Positions 60,039 to 64,000 of a DNA stretch of 64,000 bases are shown here, piece by piece; the first letter of the stretch is position 1; each line of letters begins with the position of its first letter. The translations under genes were made by a program, and so were the position numbers. A model generated the notes under the pieces. It made no database searches, was not told the DNA's origin, and saw nothing but the letters and a program-made list of their open reading frames with translations. The DNA is from Gammaproteobacteria bacterium (GTDB lineage Bacteria; Pseudomonadota; Gammaproteobacteria; Eutrophobiales; Eutrophobiaceae). The DNA is taken from the NCBI GenBank assembly GCA_021773215.1, contig JAJFKM010000043.1:1-64000 (forward strand). Reading direction: 5' to 3'.

Positions 60039-62378
60039 TTAAGTAGTTAAAATTCGATGAACATCTGCAATTGGAGTATCTCCTTTTTTCGCATTTTTCA
60101 AAGCACATTCTACAAGTGATTGCATACCCCATGATTCTGCCGTTTGTTTTAACTCTATTGTAGAGGCACCTGACAAAATATTTTGTTGCAAGCTTTCCGA
60201 AACTTGTAAAAATTCATACGCAGGTATTCTTCCAGAAACACCTGTGTTACCACAACTATCACATCCCTGACCTACGAAAAACTCTTCTTCCTCTCCAAGA
60301 CCTAGCAATTGTCTTACAACCATGGAAACTTCTTCGACTGTCCTACAATCCTCACAATTTTTAGTAATCAATCTTTGTGCGATTACGCCTAGTAATGATG
60401 AAGCAATCATGTATGGTTCAACATTCATTTCCTTCAATCTTACAATCGTATCAGCTGCGCTATTGGTATGTAATGTACTCAAAACCAAGTGACCTGTCTG
60501 AGCTGCCTTGACTGCAATATTTGCTGTTTCCTCATCTCTTATCTCGCCAATCATAATCACATCGGGATCATGTCGTAATATATTTCTCAGTGCACGTCCA
60601 AAGCCTAGATCACATTCTTGTGCCACTTGTATTTGTTCTAGGCCATCCATGCGAATCTCAACAGGATCTTCAACCGTAATGATATTTACATTCATTTGTT
60701 TCAAAACATTTAATGCAGAATACAATGTCGTTGATTTACCTGAACCTGTCGGTCCAGTTACTAAAATCATACCAGCTCCACGATGCAGCAGTTCTTGCAG
60801 TGCATTAGTATCATTTTCGTTAAAACCTAGATCTTTTATGGGTTTTAACGTCGCGGCATTAGCCAATAACCGAACAACAACGCTTTCGCCTTCAATAGTC
60901 GGCATCGTGGATACGCGCATATCAATTTTTTCGTCACCCGAGGTTATTTGAATCCGCCCATCCTGAGGCAGACGCCGTTGCGCAATATCCATTCTCGCAA
61001 TGACTTTTATCCTGCTGATAATTGCTGGCAGTAAACTTTTTCCAAAGTTTTTGATTAAGATGAGTTTCCCGTGAATCCTAAAGAGAACTTGCACACCAGT
61101 GGACAATGGTCGGATATGAATATCGGAAGCACCACGCTTAATACCTTCAAGTAAGAGATTATGAACTAAGCGAACTATAGGCCGTTCATTAGCCATTTTT
61201 TCGAGATCATTTCCGCTTTCTTTTACTTCGGTATGGTTAAATTGCTCTGAAGATTCAATCTGATGGATATTTAGATCAAAATTATCGCCGTAGTATTGAT
61301 TAATTGCCCATTCAATATCAGTCGGTGTTGACACTACAATTTCAATTGAATGACTAGTTACAAATCCCAATAACTGACGAATATCGGATTGCGTCGGATC
61401 AGGAATTGCTACCACAAGTCGTTTACCGCACATCATCAACGGCATCACTTTCTCTTTTTTTGCAATATTCGAGGGCAGATATTGAAGCACTTCTACATTG
61501 ACGTTGAATTCTTTTAATTTAATAAATGGCAAACCAAGTTTTTTAGCTAGCGCAGCGTGAACTGCCCCTTCTGTAGTCGCACCAATATCAACGAGTATGT
61601 CTCCGAGACGACGTTGTCTATTGTTAGTTTGTAATCCCAATGCTTCATCCAATTCTTGATCTGAGATCAATCCCTCGGAAATTAATAATTCACCCAACCT
61701 TACTTTCGGAAATTCGAAGTTATTCTTTTGTTTCGCTAGAACTCTTTCCAGATCATCTTCGTTAACAATACCCTTGTCTTTTAAATATTCACCCAACGGT
61801 TTATTGCGTATAACATTTTGTGCATCTAACCCTTGTTTAAGGTCATCATCAGTTACGCTCTCAGATTCTTTTAGGATAGTACCTATTTGTTGGCCTACAT
61901 CAAAATCAACTATGATATCTTTAGGGATAAATAATCTTGTAACATAATTTTCATCAACCACTTTAAAAACATGAAGACCGATGTCGTCAATACTTGTGTA
62001 AGCTGAATCGCCGCCTAAACTTTCTCCGTCAACAAGATTTATTGTATAAGGTTGTTTTTGGGTATGAGAATCAATTTTCATAGGAAATTCGATCGGAGCA
62101 TCTTCACCTATATATAAAAGCTCTGATAAAAATAAAACATACCGACATTTATCAAATTCCAGAGTTTCCCGTTTTTGATCTTCGGAAGACATAAAGTGAA
62201 TATTCTTTTGAGCACCATCCAGAGAACTTAATGTACCAAATTTTACATCTCCACTAATTAAATGGAGTTTAATTTCAGCACCTTCCAACAACTCTTTACC
62301 AACACCAATACAAATAGGTGCGTCAGGAATATCTATAACGCTTTCTTCAAGCCATGTTATCTTTTCGCAAGCTGTCAT
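60039..62378 (-). CDS. PilB/GspE-type secretion or pilus ATPase with MshEN domains
   Basis: A 779-residue AAA-like ATPase. The order is an N-terminal extension (about 1-185) of unknown fold, MshEN-type domains (about 190-370, including LGEYLKDKGIVNEDDLERVL and RLGELLISEGLISDQELDEAL), and the ATPase. The ATPase shows GPTGSGKSTTLY (Lys548), the Asp box, IMIGEIRDEETANIAV as Walker B, LVLSTLHTNSAADTI, and CEDC/CDSC cysteines. MshEN domains bind cyclic di-GMP in MshE and PilB, so it may be regulated by the messenger that RpfG and the GGDEF protein act on. No pilin or other pilus gene is adjacent. Confidence 0.9.
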   Translation of the reverse strand: MTACEKITWLEESVIDIPDAPICIGVGKELLEGAEIKLHLISGDVKFGTLSSLDGAQKNIHFMSSEDQKRETLEFDKCRYVLFLSELLYIGEDAPIEFPMKIDSHTQKQPYTINLVDGESLGGDSAYTSIDDIGLHVFKVVDENYVTRLFIPKDIIVDFDVGQQIGTILKESESVTDDDLKQGLDAQNVIRNKPLGEYLKDKGIVNEDDLERVLAKQKNNFEFPKVRLGELLISEGLISDQELDEALGLQTNNRQRRLGDILVDIGATTEGAVHAALAKKLGLPFIKLKEFNVNVEVLQYLPSNIAKKEKVMPLMMCGKRLVVAIPDPTQSDIRQLLGFVTSHSIEIVVSTPTDIEWAINQYYGDNFDLNIHQIESSEQFNHTEVKESGNDLEKMANERPIVRLVHNLLLEGIKRGASDIHIRPLSTGVQVLFRIHGKLILIKNFGKSLLPAIISRIKVIARMDIAQRRLPQDGRIQITSGDEKIDMRVSTMPTIEGESVVVRLLANAATLKPIKDLGFNENDTNALQELLHRGAGMILVTGPTGSGKSTTLYSALNVLKQMNVNIITVEDPVEIRMDGLEQIQVAQECDLGFGRALRNILRHDPDVIMIGEIRDEETANIAVKAAQTGHLVLSTLHTNSAADTIVRLKEMNVEPYMIASSLLGVIAQRLITKNCEDCRTVEEVSMVVRQLLGLGEEEEFFVGQGCDSCGNTGVSGRIPAYEFLQVSESLQQNILSGASTIELKQTAESWGMQSLVECALKNAKKGDTPIADVHRILTT

Positions 62379-62655
62379 CTATATACAATCCCATATGTTA
62401 ACGGTTGATAATGTCCCTTAGCTAAATAATTGAACTAGATCACCTATTATTCAAAGAGATGTATCGGCCGAATATAAAATTTCTTAACAATTCATAAATA
62501 TCTGAAATGATAGGACCACACACCAATAGCGCTATCGCTAATCAGGGCTTATAAACTTCGGTTAGTTATCTAATTGGAATATAAATCTAATGGATTCAAT
62601 AGCCTAGACATAAAAACGAGTCTGCGAGTTTCTTTTCTTATTCGTAATAGTCTTT

Positions 62656-63198
62656 TCAGAACTCGTTTTTTTGATTGTTAGCGAGTAAAGATTCCAGACG
62701 ACATTTAGCCCCATAGAGAAGCACTACCGAGTATAGTTTGTGAAATCCGAGCAGGGCTCGATAAACAAAGCCAAGAGAATACTCACCTGTCTTGGGATTT
62801 ACGACAGGAACAACCGCTGATCCAAAATATAACCGCGTGCGTACATGATTACCTTCGATAATTGGAACAACCATTAGCCAAGACCGAGTACGACTTTTGA
62901 AATCACATAATAGCAATTGATTTTCACAACGGTCTTCCACATGCCAAGCAGCAAATTCATCAAGTGTACCTGTTGCTAATTGCGCCACTTGAGCATCTGT
63001 ACTCGGTCGAGAAATAGCTAATTTCAGAATCAAGCGCTCCAACTTAAATATCAGAGTCGTGTAAAAAGCGATAACATACTGCACGTGTGTCACTGTGCTT
63101 GCGATATCTGTCACATAGCAATCCGTATAAGTACAACTCTTAATATATTTACCTAACAACGCATTGCAAGGAATGTCGCATGACTCAATCGTTAACAT
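62656..63198 (-). CDS. DUF2867-like protein, unknown
   Basis: A 180-residue soluble protein. The conserved-looking part is WHVEDRCENQLLLCDFKSRTRSWLMV, then YFGSAVVPV and LGFVYRALLGFHKLYSVVLL. The pattern is like DUF2867 in its Arg-Asp and GS motifs, but I am not certain of the family. The N-terminal 70 residues look less conserved. It lies 277 bp from the PilB-type gene. A possible hairpin (AACGAGT with ACTCGTT) surrounds its stop. Confidence 0.45.
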   Translation of the reverse strand: MLTIESCDIPCNALLGKYIKSCTYTDCYVTDIASTVTHVQYVIAFYTTLIFKLERLILKLAISRPSTDAQVAQLATGTLDEFAAWHVEDRCENQLLLCDFKSRTRSWLMVVPIIEGNHVRTRLYFGSAVVPVVNPKTGEYSLGFVYRALLGFHKLYSVVLLYGAKCRLESLLANNQKNEF

Positions 63199-63401
63199 GA
63201 TTACGTTCCGCTCTATATAGAGGTTACAAGGTCAACTCCTTTGATTTACTATACTAGTTTTTGGGTTAATTTAAAGAAGCAGACCTAGATCACCATCGGA
63301 CATTTATACCCCTTTTGCCTTGTTCCCTTTAATCACTATAATTGTTCGACTAAACTGTGATATCTTGTTTTTGTAAACTCATCGGGACAGAGGATAAATC
63401 A

Positions 63402-64000
63402 TTGCGTCATCGCACAATACAATTCAAGTCTGTGACTCTTATCTTATTCCTGTTGTTCTACTGTTCCAGTAGCTTCGCTGTTAACTTTCCAGACAAACCA
63501 CCTGAAACTGATTTTTTTGTCGACAAGGCTAGTTTGATTTCAACCGAAGATCGAGCAGAGATCAATTCGATTGCATCAAAGTTATTGTCTGAAGAAAACA
63601 TACCAATATTTATAGTTACTATTGGTTCACTTGCAAGCTACGAAGCCAGTAGCCAAACGATCGAAACCTACACGACGGCTCTGTTTAATGAATGGGGAAT
63701 TGGTTCTCCAGAACGTAACTACGGTATCTTGCTATTAGTATCCAGAGGTGATCGCAGAGCGCGTATCGAACTTGGTGCTGACTGGGGGCATTCACATAAT
63801 CGTTCTGCACAAGACATCATGGATAATCTGATCATCAAGCAATTTAAAAGAGATGAATATTCATTAGGCATACTAGATGGCATTCGTGGTCTGGATGCAA
63901 TGGCGCGCGGATTAGCGTTACCTAAACCGACTGCACCATGGTGGTTTCTTCCTGCACTTATCATCGGAGTAATCTTGCTTGTGATGCTGATTATTAATTT
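63402..64000 (+). CDS. TPM-domain protein, cut by window edge
   Basis: A TTG-started frame of 199 residues that runs out of the window. AGAGGA lies 8 nt upstream. A signal peptide (about 1-26, ending SFA) is followed by a TPM domain (about 30-175). The domain shows KASLISTEDRAEINSIASKLL, the TYTTALFNEWGIG segment and RNYGILLLVSRGDRRARIELG. A membrane helix begins near residue 178. TPM proteins bind metals and work with photosystem repair in plants or as phosphatases in bacteria; the family name is as far as I go. Confidence 0.85.
   Translation, partial: MRHRTIQFKSVTLILFLLFYCSSSFAVNFPDKPPETDFFVDKASLISTEDRAEINSIASKLLSEENIPIFIVTIGSLASYEASSQTIETYTTALFNEWGIGSPERNYGILLLVSRGDRRARIELGADWGHSHNRSAQDIMDNLIIKQFKRDEYSLGILDGIRGLDAMARGLALPKPTAPWWFLPALIIGVILLVMLIIN

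Overview
The window is a low-GC (about 39% by eye) chromosomal segment of a gammaproteobacterium. The evidence is the block pyrG-kdsA-eno-ftsB-ispD-ispF, single-chain PurL, RNase T, a Tas-type aldo-keto reductase, YcgL, EfpL (YeiP) and the YjcH-ActP pair. The presence of an rpf (DSF) locus together with PHB reductase, acetate uptake and formate-THF ligase suggests a free-living environmental or marine lineage, but I cannot name the genus. I saw no tRNA, rRNA, CRISPR array, transposase, integrase or phage gene.

Layout. 1-3.95 kb: the 3' end of an amidohydrolase, a small HTH regulator, rnt/pyrC (overlapping) and tas with a small membrane protein. 4.0-11.5 kb: purB, a small conserved protein, a truncated secretin-like protein, purL and an Smr protein. 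11.5-17.6 kb: the most notable region, a DSF quorum-sensing module. It holds rpfG (REC + HD-GYP) and rpfC (sensor kinase, receiver, Hpt) on the + strand, facing rpfF (DSF synthase) and a membrane fatty-acid desaturase on the - strand across a bidirectional hairpin. 17.6-23 kb: the housekeeping block ispF-ispD-ftsB-eno-kdsA-pyrG (- strand). 23-28.6 kb: a CLC transporter, fhs, ycgL and an MFS exporter. 28.8-32.9 kb: cell-envelope genes, including a divergent pair of an outer-membrane beta-barrel and a secreted FecR-domain protein. 33-40 kb: AgcS symporter, asnS, mscL, several small DUF and envelope genes and a five-repeat CmpX-type channel. 40-45.5 kb: yjcH-actP-tag-nucleotidyltransferase and a diguanylate cyclase preceded by a 26-bp dyad. 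45.5-53.8 kb: divergent folM/folK, HupE plus anchor protein, phaB, arfB, then a - strand series efpL, orphan encapsulin-type ferritin, DUF1499 lipoprotein, chaN and exonuclease. 53.9-56.1 kb: an ArsR regulator read from a promoter whose 26-bp palindrome has the start codon at its centre, followed by SRPBCC, DUF899 and GST genes. 56.1-64 kb: a cupin gene with a stop codon in its signal peptide, hydrolases, thioredoxin-like proteins, a PilB/GspE-type ATPase and the start of a TPM-domain gene.

How the genes work together. RpfF would make a cis-2-unsaturated fatty-acid signal and the co-directional desaturase could add a second double bond. RpfC would sense the signal and RpfG would degrade cyclic di-GMP; the GGDEF protein at 43.9 kb could make the same messenger. 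The module has the residues needed for synthesis, sensing and output, and its convergent layout resembles the Xanthomonas rpf locus, but the desaturase between rpfF and rpfC and an extra degenerate receiver inside RpfC are unusual. The rest is mostly core metabolism (purine, pyrimidine, folate, isoprenoid and KDO synthesis) with scattered envelope and stress genes.
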